From assembly GCA_029556005.1 (NCBI GenBank), contig JAKQGT010000169.1, forward strand, positions 1-14,982: 14,982 bases of DNA. The letters run 5' to 3'. Positions 6,778 through 13,688 of this stretch are shown here, one piece after another. The translations under genes were made by a program, and so were the position numbers. This DNA comes from Chlamydiota bacterium. GTDB lineage: Bacteria > Chlamydiota > Chlamydiia > Chlamydiales > Simkaniaceae. Numbering within the stretch: position 1 is the first letter of the stretch; each line of letters begins with the position of its first letter. Under the pieces are notes generated by a model. The model ran no database searches. It saw nothing but the letters and a program-made list of their open reading frames with translations, and had not been told where the DNA came from.

Positions 6778-7408
6778 GTTTCATCCCAAACAGATGATAC
6801 AAAGTAAGAAAGTGATCTTTGCTTTTTATCTCCTCTCTTTGGTCCCTTTTTTGTTATGCATTTTTTTCGTTAAAGAAAAAAACGCATCTTATCAAGAACT
6901 CTCTGAGCAAATAGCTCGCATGAGGCTCCGCATGGAACGTACCCTTGAAATACAAAAGGATCGCAATACCTTTTATAAACGGTATGCAGACGCAGACCGT
7001 TATTATTTAGATCATGTTTTAGAAGTTGCAACTTTCTTAAAACCTGAAGTGGAAGCACTCACACTTGTTTATGGCCATCCTGCCTTTGAAACATGTGATA
7101 ACGTGAAAAAACGGTTAGACTTCCTCACCAAGGGGGATAACCGGTTGTTTTTTTCCGAGGAAAATCGCCGGTCTAAAAATCACATTGAAGAACTCGATCT
7201 CAAACAAAAACATCCCATTGAAATCAATACCCAAGACCTGAGAAATTTACTTTCGCTCATTGAAGGTGTCCCAGTGGGAGAGTTTGAACCCCCTGGGATG
7301 GCACCACAATTCATCATGCGACGCCTCCTTCTGCGCAAGAAAAAACTTGCAGAAAGGGAAACGTTTTTACTAGAAATGCACTTGATAAAGAGAGAGGTCC
7401 TCAAATGA
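6749..7408 (+). CDS. bitopic inner-membrane protein, GspM/PilO-like (CT647-like)
   Basis: The 219-residue protein has a short basic cytoplasmic N-terminus, one transmembrane helix at about 22-41 and a periplasmic coiled coil at about 44-75 (for example ELSEQIARMRLRMERTLE), followed by a mixed domain. This short-tail, TM, coiled-coil layout is that of GspM, PilO and similar partners of GspL/PilM, but no family signature is recognised. AAGGGAAG at 6736-6743 gives a good ribosome site inside the previous gene, which it overlaps by 29 bp. Its stop shares ATGA with the MORN lipoprotein gene. Together these suggest a co-translated membrane complex. It could be an unrelated chlamydia-specific protein. 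Confidence 0.55.
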   Translation: MKLPFSFKFEFHPKQMIQSKKVIFAFYLLSLVPFLLCIFFVKEKNASYQELSEQIARMRLRMERTLEIQKDRNTFYKRYADADRYYLDHVLEVATFLKPEVEALTLVYGHPAFETCDNVKKRLDFLTKGDNRLFFSEENRRSKNHIEELDLKQKHPIEINTQDLRNLLSLIEGVPVGEFEPPGMAPQFIMRRLLLRKKKLAERETFLLEMHLIKREVLK

Positions 7409-8679
7409 AATATTTAAGCATCTGCTTAATGCTTATTCTCATCCTTCTGACAGGATGTGGAAATCGACAAGGAGAAGAGGAAAATAGATTAAGCAGTATC
7501 CAAATTGTCGATCGTAACGGTTTTAAAGAAACCATCAGTGCACCTGAGCGTCTCCGTTACTATGAACACACCGATTTTTTTGCCCCCCAACCTTACGAGA
7601 AAGTAATGCGTGTTTATACACGTAATACTCAAGGAAAAACCCCTTCCAAAATGACAACGTACCATTCTAATGGAGAGCTTTGGCAATACTTAGAAGTGGT
7701 CAATGGGCGTGCCCGTGGGTATTATCGTGAATGGCATGAAAATGGTGTCTTACGCCTTGAACTTACGGTGATTGAAGGTCTTGGAGACCTTAGTGAAGAG
7801 GCACAACTCAGTTGGATTTTTGATGGCCCTTCTCGCGCATGGGATAGCGAGGGACATTTATTAGCAGAGATCTACTATGAAAAAGGGAAACTTCAGGGGA
7901 ATGCACTCTATTACCATCCCAATGGAAAAGTGAGTAAGATTATCCCTTACGAAAATGATAGAATCGAGGGCGATCTTATCTACTACGATGAAAAAGGGAG
8001 CGTCCTTGGGAAAACACCGTATAGGCGCGGCCTGAAACAGGGGATAGCCACCTTCAAAGGAGATAGAAATATCCCTCCCTACTCCGAAGAATACGACCAG
8101 GACCTCTTGATGGAGGCAACGTATCAGGATTTTTCAGGAAAAATCCTTGCGACCATTGAAAATGGAAAGGGGAAGCAAGCCCTTTTTCAAGAGGGAAAAT
8201 TGCAAAGCATTCAAGAATATCAGAAAGGAATTCCTCAAGGTGAAGTCCAACGATTTGATGCAAGAGGACGCCTTCACAATCTCTTTCATATAAAAGAGGG
8301 GATGAAGCATGGAGAAGAATGGGTTTACTACACTGCATTTGATGATCTCACTCCTCAGCCTAAGCTTTACATTCAGTGGAGTGAGGACGTGGCTCAAGGA
8401 ATGATGCGTACTTGGTATGAGAATGGTGCTTTAGAAAGCGAGCGTGAGCTTTATGACAACCAAAAACATGGGGTCTCTTCCTGTTGGTATCGGGACGGCT
8501 CTCTCATGATGGTTGAAGAGTATGAAAACGATCAGCTCTATCGAGGAACCTACATGAAGAAAGGGGATCCGACTCCTGTTTCAACTGTTGATCAAGGAGA
8601 AGGAACTGCCACTCTTTATGACCCTGATGGGTTTTTCATCAAAAGAGTTTCCTATAAAAAGGGGATTCCCGTTGATTGA
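7405..8679 (+). CDS. MORN-2 (YwqK-like) repeat lipoprotein (CT648-like)
   Basis: The 424 residues begin with a lipoprotein signal peptide ending in LLTGC (Cys18 lipidated). From about residue 82 there are at least eight repeats of about 22-25 residues with the pattern 'G-x-x-x-x-Y-x-x-N/D-G-x-L': for example YYREWHENGVLRLE, ALYYHPNGKVSK, LIYYDEKGSVLG, RTWYENGALESE and SCWYRDGSLMMVEEY. These are MORN-2 repeats, which fold into an elongated beta sheet and usually mediate binding. The protein should be anchored in the envelope facing the periplasm. It overlaps the preceding gene by ATGA and precedes the folate gene by 15 bp. The partner is unknown; the two upstream membrane proteins are natural candidates. 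Confidence 0.85.
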   Translation: MKYLSICLMLILILLTGCGNRQGEEENRLSSIQIVDRNGFKETISAPERLRYYEHTDFFAPQPYEKVMRVYTRNTQGKTPSKMTTYHSNGELWQYLEVVNGRARGYYREWHENGVLRLELTVIEGLGDLSEEAQLSWIFDGPSRAWDSEGHLLAEIYYEKGKLQGNALYYHPNGKVSKIIPYENDRIEGDLIYYDEKGSVLGKTPYRRGLKQGIATFKGDRNIPPYSEEYDQDLLMEATYQDFSGKILATIENGKGKQALFQEGKLQSIQEYQKGIPQGEVQRFDARGRLHNLFHIKEGMKHGEEWVYYTAFDDLTPQPKLYIQWSEDVAQGMMRTWYENGALESERELYDNQKHGVSSCWYRDGSLMMVEEYENDQLYRGTYMKKGDPTPVSTVDQGEGTATLYDPDGFFIKRVSYKKGIPVD

Positions 8680-8694
8680 GAGGGTCTTTTTGGA

Positions 8695-9240
8695 ATGACA
8701 CGATCTAAAGAAGAAATTAGAAAAAAGATGTTGCACGTGCGCCGTATGCTTTCTGAAGAGAGGCGTCTTGAAGCGCAGCATCAAGTTCTTCAAGTGCTCT
8801 ATCCCCAGTTGCAGACCTTTTCTTGGATTCTCTCCTTTGCCAATAAGGAGGAAGAAATTAATCTATGGCCCCTTAATAGCAAACTAGCAAAAGAGGGGCG
8901 TCTTCTTTTTCCCCGCTTAGTGAGTCCTGTAGAGCTATTGCCCTTTGCAGTCAAAGATTTTGAACACGAGCTGGTCATGAATACTCATTGGAAAGTATTA
9001 GAGCCCCACCCTGATCGGTGTCCCTTAGTCGCCCTTAATCAGATCGATTGCGTATTGGTTCCAGGCATTGGGTTTGATGCCAATAAGCAAAGAATTGGGT
9101 ACGGGAAAGGACATTATGACCGTTTTCTTTCAAAACTCACATGCCCTTTCTATGGAATAGGTTTTAAAGAGCAACATCTTGCGGCTCCCCTTCCTGCGAA
9201 GGCCCATGATATCCCCCTCACAGAAGTTTATCTATTTTAA
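8695..9240 (+). CDS. ygfA: 5-formyltetrahydrofolate cyclo-ligase
   Basis: The enzyme uses ATP to convert 5-formyl-THF to 5,10-methenyl-THF, returning a storage folate to the one-carbon pool. The 181 residues match the family length. Signatures are the basic N-terminal helix with IRKKMLHVRRMLSEEER-like residues 8-24, FPRL (72-75), VPGIGFD (122-128) and the ATP/Mg loop RIGYGKGHYDRFL (133-145). GAGAGGG shortly after the previous stop gives a fair ribosome site. It is the last gene of the operon; its place beside a MORN lipoprotein mirrors C. trachomatis CT648-CT649, where recA follows. Here recA is absent and the palindrome at 9252 begins 12 bp downstream. Confidence 0.93.
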   Translation: MTRSKEEIRKKMLHVRRMLSEERRLEAQHQVLQVLYPQLQTFSWILSFANKEEEINLWPLNSKLAKEGRLLFPRLVSPVELLPFAVKDFEHELVMNTHWKVLEPHPDRCPLVALNQIDCVLVPGIGFDANKQRIGYGKGHYDRFLSKLTCPFYGIGFKEQHLAAPLPAKAHDIPLTEVYLF

Positions 9241-9251
9241 ACTGAATCGAC

Positions 9252-9342
9252 TATAGCTAAATTAATTTAAAATTGGGATGATTTAGGAGAGATTTTAAGA
9301 AGTCGAAATAAATCATCCCAATTTTAAATTAATTTAGCTATA
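9252..9342. repeat. perfect 34-bp inverted repeat with 23-bp spacer
   Basis: Bases 9252-9285 and 9309-9342 are exact reverse complements; the arms begin TATAGCTAAATTAATTTAAA and the inner part contains TTGGGATGATTTA. The spacer is GGAGAGATTTTAAG and so on (9286-9308). It fills most of the 123-bp gap between ygfA and the convergent secreted-protein operon, so it could stop transcription from both sides. There is no T run after either arm, so it is not a standard terminator. Arm identity and a related arm at 3641-3664 suggest a small mobile repeat. Confidence 0.8.
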
Positions 9343-9363
9343 TAAAGCCGGTTGGGCGGTGTA

Positions 9364-9747
9364 TTATTGGTATTTGTGGTGGGGTGGATTACTATTCCAA
9401 TCTTGATGGGGAGAGGGTTGCTCTTGTACGGCGCACTTTTTGGGTCCTATTGCAGCTTTGGCACGTGCTGTGCCATTTTCAGCGATCCGAGAGACCGTAC
9501 CATAATCCGCTCCTTCAGGGCAGGTAAAGCGGACTGAAAAAGGCCCTTTTGCATAATCTTTAGCATTATAGAGACTATCATACCAAATATGGGTGTGCCC
9601 AGGCCCTAACTCAAATCCCCCAAGCTCTTTTGCCTCTTTATCATAGATGGTTGCATGGAGAGAGTAGGAACTATCATTTGTTACAGTGATCTTTACAGCA
9701 AAAAGAGTGGTGGTTAGAGCAAGTAAAGGAAGGAGGAAACGCATCAT
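9364..9747 (-). CDS. small secreted protein, paralogue B of the oppA operon
   Basis: I do not recognise the family. The 127 residues begin with a signal peptide (hydrophobic 3-16, cleavage after LFA at 17). A beta-rich domain follows (KITVTNDSSYSLHATIYD at 19-36, then FSVRFTC at 70-76) with Cys76 and Cys105, and a polar Pro/His-rich tail (DWNSNPPHH). It aligns along its whole length with the gene upstream, including both cysteines and the tail style, so the two are tandem duplicates. The start ATG (9747, or the next one at 9744) directly abuts the upstream TAA without its own ribosome site, implying translational coupling. It probably acts in the periplasm or outside the cell with one disulfide. 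Confidence 0.75.
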   Translation of the reverse strand: MMRFLLPLLALTTTLFAVKITVTNDSSYSLHATIYDKEAKELGGFELGPGHTHIWYDSLYNAKDYAKGPFSVRFTCPEGADYGTVSRIAENGTARAKAAIGPKKCAVQEQPSPHQDWNSNPPHHKYQ

Positions 9748-10191
9748 TTAGGGGGGCCCCCAATTGGGATCCCCAGGAGGTTCACTATTTTCCCATGAGG
9801 GCTGCCCATCTTGTCCTGATAAAGAACTTGGATTTTGCTGTGATGAATTATCATCTTTTTTTTTAGGATCGGTACAAACACGAGCTCCAGAAGCCATAGA
9901 AGCAGTCACGGTTGCTGCTTGGGTGACTCCATTGATGATGCCATATTGCTGTCCCGATTTTTTACAAGTAAAAGTGACTTGGTAAGGAGTTTGAGACCAA
10001 GAATAGGCTCCTCCTTCACTATCTTGCCAGGTTCCACTTGAATTGGGGGCAACCCCAACCGAGCCTTTGTTTTTGCCGTCTGCAGAGTGGATAGTGGCAA
10101 CCAAATCATACTGGCTGTCATTAATGATATGAACAGAGCCTGCAAAAACACTTCCCCCTAAGAGGAAGAAAAGTGCGCTCCCAAGCTTCAT
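9748..10191 (-). CDS. small secreted protein, paralogue A of the oppA operon
   Basis: The 147-residue protein has a signal peptide (core 5-16, cleavage after VFA at 17) and a beta-rich domain with SVHIINDSQYDLVATIHS (19-36) and YQVTFTC (70-76). Cys76 and Cys106 correspond to Cys76 and Cys105 of the downstream paralogue. The tail after residue 108 is Ser/Gln/Pro-rich and ends PPGDPNWGPP. AAGGAG in the last codons of oppA provides a strong ribosome site 5 bases before the ATG, so it is co-transcribed with oppA. The family is not recognised. The repeated 'NDS-Y-L-AT' strand and paired cysteines suggest a compact disulfide-bonded fold. The function is unknown; an envelope or exported role is inferred from the signal peptide. 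Confidence 0.78.
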   Translation of the reverse strand: MKLGSALFFLLGGSVFAGSVHIINDSQYDLVATIHSADGKNKGSVGVAPNSSGTWQDSEGGAYSWSQTPYQVTFTCKKSGQQYGIINGVTQAATVTASMASGARVCTDPKKKDDNSSQQNPSSLSGQDGQPSWENSEPPGDPNWGPP

Positions 10192-10193
10192 TA

Positions 10194-11819
10194 TTACTCC
10201 TTTTCTATATGAGCATATTTGAAGTCGATATTCCCCATTGTCGTGAGAACAACATCTTTTAAAGTGTCATCTTGGATGTAAAGCATTGTAAAATGAAAAA
10301 TAGGGATCACAGGCATATCATTCATGATGATCTGTTCGCTTTGTCTTAAGAGAGCTTGGCGTTCATTGGCATTTTGGCAATAGGAAGAGGTTTCCAAAAG
10401 CTCGGTATAGCCAGGGTTTTCCCAGTTGGTATTATTGGTTCCCACATCTTTGGTTTTAAAGACTTCTAAGAAGTTAATCGGATCATTAAAGTCAGCAAAC
10501 CAGTTTCCTAAAGATAGGGTGTAATTTTTCTTGGATACCCGATCGAAAAACACTTTGCTTTCAACAGGTTCAAGGGCAATTTGAAATCCAAAAGCTTGGC
10601 GCCATTGTTCTTGAATGGCCTGTGCCATTAGATGGTTCCTTTCGGCTGAAGCATACATAAGAGTTAAGGAAGAGAGTTGATCGGGAGAGATTTTTAATTC
10701 TTCTAAAGCTTCTCCAAAAAGATCTTGCGCTTTAGAGAGATCACCATCTTTGAAAAGAGGCTCTTTTTGTAATCCCATCGCTACGGGGACAATGCCTGTT
10801 GCAGGGATTTGGTTTCCTTGGGCAATGTGATCGACAATCGCTTGGCGATCGATCGCGTAGGCAAGAGCTTTGCGTAGTTTTGTAGAGCGCAAAGGACCTT
10901 GGGTAATATTGACACGGATCCATTGGGTTGCAAGGACAGGTGCGACCTGAAGTTTTTCTTGTGACTTGAGACTTTGAATGGCATCGATAGGAATTGTAGA
11001 GAAAGGAGAACCATCCCAATTTAACTCACGGGTTCCGAACATGTTGAAACCTGTATCTTCAGTGACCATCACCATTTTTAGATCTGCGATTTGGACTGTT
11101 TTTTTATCCCAGTAGCGCTCGTTTTTACGTGCATCGATCACATTATGATGTTTCCAGTCATGAAGAGAAAAGGGGCCATTTCCAACATAGGTTGTATGAT
11201 TTTCTGCCCAGTGAGAGTTAGCACGATCAACAGAACGATTCACAGGAAAGTAAATGGGGTGGGTAATCAATTCCAAAAAGTAAGGTGTTGGGTGGTTCAG
11301 CTCAACAATCAGAGTTTTGTCATTGGGCGTTTCAATTCCCACTAGACTTAAAGGGAGTTTTCCTGTTTTTGCCTCTTTAGCATTTTTAATGACATAGAGC
11401 ATGTTAGCATTCGGAGCATTGAATTGGGGAGAGAGGCTTTTTTTCCATGCATACGCAAAATCCTGAGAGGTCAGAGGATCTCCATTGGACCATTGGCTTG
11501 CTTTAAGTGTAAAAGTATAGGTTTTTAGATCACTAGAAACAGAGACTTTTTCTGCAAGGGCCAGAGAAGCTTTCCCTTTTTTATCCACCCTTGTCAGTCC
11601 TTCCATAAACATGCGGACCAGATTGGTATCTGTAAGAGCCCGCACTTTTCGGGGATCTAAGGTTTGGGGTTCATTTGCAATGTTAATGGTGATATTTTGG
11701 CTAGAATATCCTCTACGTTTCTCTGTTGAATCAGCACTTTTTTTACACCCTGTTAATGAAAGGGCTATCAGTGGGAGGAGGAAAGTAAGCCGGAATATTG
11801 TTTTCATAGTAACCTTCAT
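10194..11819 (-). CDS. oppA: oligopeptide ABC transporter substrate-binding lipoprotein
   Basis: This is the periplasmic receptor of a peptide ABC importer. From the preferred ATG (11819) it has 541 residues: a lipoprotein signal peptide ending LSLTGC, then a family-5 binding protein with INIANEPQTLDPRKVRALTD, the 'YTFTLKASQWSNGDPLTSQDFAYAW' region (split by loops) and WFADFNDPINFLEVF near the end. AAGGTG lies 4 bases before the ATG at 11819; the ATG at 11807 also has AAGG 5 bases upstream, so either may be used. The frame is open up to 11897, but those residues are not signal-like. No permease or ATPase is adjacent, as often in chlamydiae with several scattered oppA copies. Some chlamydial OppA proteins bind murein peptides; this one's ligand is unknown. 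Confidence 0.93.
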   Translation of the reverse strand: MKVTMKTIFRLTFLLPLIALSLTGCKKSADSTEKRRGYSSQNITINIANEPQTLDPRKVRALTDTNLVRMFMEGLTRVDKKGKASLALAEKVSVSSDLKTYTFTLKASQWSNGDPLTSQDFAYAWKKSLSPQFNAPNANMLYVIKNAKEAKTGKLPLSLVGIETPNDKTLIVELNHPTPYFLELITHPIYFPVNRSVDRANSHWAENHTTYVGNGPFSLHDWKHHNVIDARKNERYWDKKTVQIADLKMVMVTEDTGFNMFGTRELNWDGSPFSTIPIDAIQSLKSQEKLQVAPVLATQWIRVNITQGPLRSTKLRKALAYAIDRQAIVDHIAQGNQIPATGIVPVAMGLQKEPLFKDGDLSKAQDLFGEALEELKISPDQLSSLTLMYASAERNHLMAQAIQEQWRQAFGFQIALEPVESKVFFDRVSKKNYTLSLGNWFADFNDPINFLEVFKTKDVGTNNTNWENPGYTELLETSSYCQNANERQALLRQSEQIIMNDMPVIPIFHFTMLYIQDDTLKDVVLTTMGNIDFKYAHIEKE

Positions 11820-11904
11820 GTTACACCTTAAAAAATATGAATTTAGTGTGATAGAGTATTTTTTGCACGAGAATTTTGAGATGATGAACCTATTCACCTG
11901 AGTT

Positions 11905-12624
11905 ATGTCCTATTTTGTTGTTGAAAAACCCACTCCTCTTTTGAGTACCCCCCACTTTAAGCAAGTTTTTGGGCAAAAGCTTACTTTAGATGCACAAAAT
12001 CTTGTGCGCGAAGTGGAGATGATTGCCTTTCCAGGAATGGTTTTTGAAGTGGTTCAACCGAAAGAAGACTCTATTTTGGAACTAAGCGCTTCTTTTTATC
12101 CTAAATCTCCCCTTTATATCGATGAGCGCTTTGGAGTGGTTCACAATTCTAAACCTCCTAGTTATGCACCTATTCTTCCCTCTCTCGAAGTCATCTTAAA
12201 GCGTATGAAAAGTTGTGTGGGACTTCCCTATGTTTGGGGAGGGAATTATGCAGCCGGAATTCCCGAATGGAAAGAGTACTACCCTCCTGCTAACCCTCTC
12301 ACACCTTTTGAAGAGGCGCACTGGTGTTTTCGGGGGGTCGATTGTTCAGGTCTTCTTTATGAAGCAACAGAGGGTTTTTTGCCGCGCAATACAAGCGAGC
12401 TTAGATTGATCGGAGAGGAGGTCCCCTTGGAGGCCATTCAACCTCTCGACTTATTTTTTTACCCGGGCCATGTCTTTATTTTATTCAATGAGACCGAGGT
12501 GATTGAAAGTAAGCTTGAGTATGGGGGTGTCACCATTACCCCTCTTGAAAAGAGATTAAAAGAGGTGGAGACTTATACAATCAGGCGTTTTCATCCTCAA
12601 GTAACTTCTTTTCAAAGATCTTAA
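11905..12624 (+). CDS. nlpC: chlamydial NlpC/P60 cysteine peptidase
   Basis: NlpC/P60 enzymes cut murein stem peptides, usually the D-Glu to diaminopimelate bond. The 239 residues have an SH3-like N-terminal part (about 1-85) and a catalytic part containing LPYVWGGN (107-114), FRGVDCSGL (142-150, nucleophile Cys147) and DLFFYPGHVFIL (182-193, base His189). There is no signal peptide, in line with the chlamydial type (CT127-like) rather than secreted forms. The gene diverges from oppA across 85 bp and its last 44 bp overlap yacP on the other strand. TGAG is the only ribosome-site-like sequence before the ATG. It fits recycling or remodelling of the very limited chlamydial murein. Confidence 0.9.
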   Translation: MSYFVVEKPTPLLSTPHFKQVFGQKLTLDAQNLVREVEMIAFPGMVFEVVQPKEDSILELSASFYPKSPLYIDERFGVVHNSKPPSYAPILPSLEVILKRMKSCVGLPYVWGGNYAAGIPEWKEYYPPANPLTPFEEAHWCFRGVDCSGLLYEATEGFLPRNTSELRLIGEEVPLEAIQPLDLFFYPGHVFILFNETEVIESKLEYGGVTITPLEKRLKEVETYTIRRFHPQVTSFQRS

Positions 12625-13072
12625 GAAGACGTTTTAAATGGGCATCCGATTCTCGGAGTTCAGCTTTGTTTTGCGCATTTGGAGTGCTTTTTGCACGTCT
12701 TCTTAGAATCAAAGCGATAAACTCTTCAATAGATTGTGTTTTTGCGCCGAGATGTGTTGCTTTAATTGTGAGCTCACGATCAGAAGAAACAAGCATTGTT
12801 TGGTGGCTATCCCAGGAAAGGAGCTCCAGGATATAAAGATCTGCTGAAAGGTTTTCTGGAGAAAAAACCACCTCAAGTGCTTCCATTTTTTTTGAAGAGG
12901 GGAAGATTTCAGCTTGGGTTTGATGGCTATCAAACACCAGTGTTGCCTGCATATTTAACGCAGCGATTTCATGATCTAAATCTTCCAAAAAATGGGCGCG
13001 CTTTTTTTGAAGAGGGAGGACATTTTGTTGAATTTTAAAGAAAAGATTGTAGCCATCGATCAAATAACGCAT
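12581..13072 (-). CDS. yacP: YacP-like NYN-domain ribonuclease
   Basis: The NYN domain is a PIN-like nuclease fold; YacP (Rae1) of Bacillus cuts mRNA on the ribosome. The 163 residues show the acidic sites in order: YLIDGYNLFF (3-12, Asp6), TLVFDSHQT (44-52, Asp48), SADLYIL (76-82, Asp78) and LVSSDREL (94-101, Asp98). Residues about 122-163 form a basic and then acidic helix. The gene follows rdgB by 4 bp and GGATAGG around the rdgB stop is its ribosome site. Its end overlaps nlpC by 44 bp in antisense. Length is close to the family's. Nuclease activity in chlamydiae is assumed, not seen. Confidence 0.87.
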   Translation of the reverse strand: MRYLIDGYNLFFKIQQNVLPLQKKRAHFLEDLDHEIAALNMQATLVFDSHQTQAEIFPSSKKMEALEVVFSPENLSADLYILELLSWDSHQTMLVSSDRELTIKATHLGAKTQSIEEFIALILRRRAKSTPNAQNKAELRESDAHLKRLLKIFEKKLLEDENA

Positions 13073-13076
13073 GAAC

Positions 13077-13679
13077 CTATCCGGTTCGTAAGAGTTCTTC
13101 TAAGAAGGGGAAAAGTTTATCTAAGGCTTTGCGTCTATGAGAGATTTTGTTTTTTGTCTCTTCGTCCATCTCAGCAAATGTTTTGTTGTAGTCATACTTC
13201 AAAAACAAGGGATCATACCCAAATCCTTGGCTTCCACGAGGAGCAAGGATGAGAGAGCCCTCACAGAGACCTTGCACTTGCTTTTGTATTCCCTCTGGAG
13301 AAGCCAATGCTAAAGCACAGGTATAGTACCCGATTCTTTCACTTTCTGAAATCGGATCGAGTTCTTGAACAAGCTTTTGGCGATTCTCTTTATCTGAGGC
13401 ATGTTCTCCAGCAAAACGTCTACTGTGAACTCCAGGACGGTCTTTCAGAGCAGGAACGACAAGTCCTGAATCATCAGCAATGACCCACCTTTTTAAGGCG
13501 CTTGCAGCATGGGTTGCTTTGATAAACGCATTTTCTTCAAAGGTAGAACCTGTTTCTTCTGGAGGTTGATAGCTTGGAAAATCTAGGAGAGAAAGATAGT
13601 CAAAAGGAAGACGGGGCTTCAGAATCGACCGGATCTCACGGATCTTGTGTAAATTTGATGAGGCAATCACGATTTGCAT
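13077..13679 (-). CDS. rdgB: dITP/XTP pyrophosphatase (Ham1/RdgB)
   Basis: The enzyme hydrolyses dITP, ITP and XTP to monophosphates plus PPi, keeping deaminated purines out of DNA and RNA. The 200 residues match the usual length. Motifs are VIASSNLHKIREI (4-16, nucleotide loop), IADDSGLVV (67-75, metal-binding Asp pair), PGVHSRRFAG (82-91), GFGYDPLF (152-159) and KNKISHR (176-182). It lies 9 bp after greA, with TAGGATG as ribosome site, and 4 bp before yacP, so the three are one operon. Nothing unusual is seen. Confidence 0.95.
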   Translation of the reverse strand: MQIVIASSNLHKIREIRSILKPRLPFDYLSLLDFPSYQPPEETGSTFEENAFIKATHAASALKRWVIADDSGLVVPALKDRPGVHSRRFAGEHASDKENRQKLVQELDPISESERIGYYTCALALASPEGIQKQVQGLCEGSLILAPRGSQGFGYDPLFLKYDYNKTFAEMDEETKNKISHRRKALDKLFPFLEELLRTG

Positions 13680-13688
13680 GAGATCATC

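Noticed and set aside
9252..9342. Ordinary rho-independent terminator
   Set aside because: The arms are AT-rich and 34 bp long, the loop is 23 bases and no T run follows on either strand, so the standard pattern is not met, although some termination is possible.
9764..9985. Plus-strand 73-residue frame opposite the secreted paralogue A
   Set aside because: It is antisense to a gene with signal peptide, paralogue and ribosome site, and shows no features of its own.
11820..11897. Upstream in-frame start that would extend OppA by 26 residues
   Set aside because: The added residues are not signal-like and would bury the lipoprotein signal peptide; two better starts with AAGG ribosome sites lie at 11819 and 11807.
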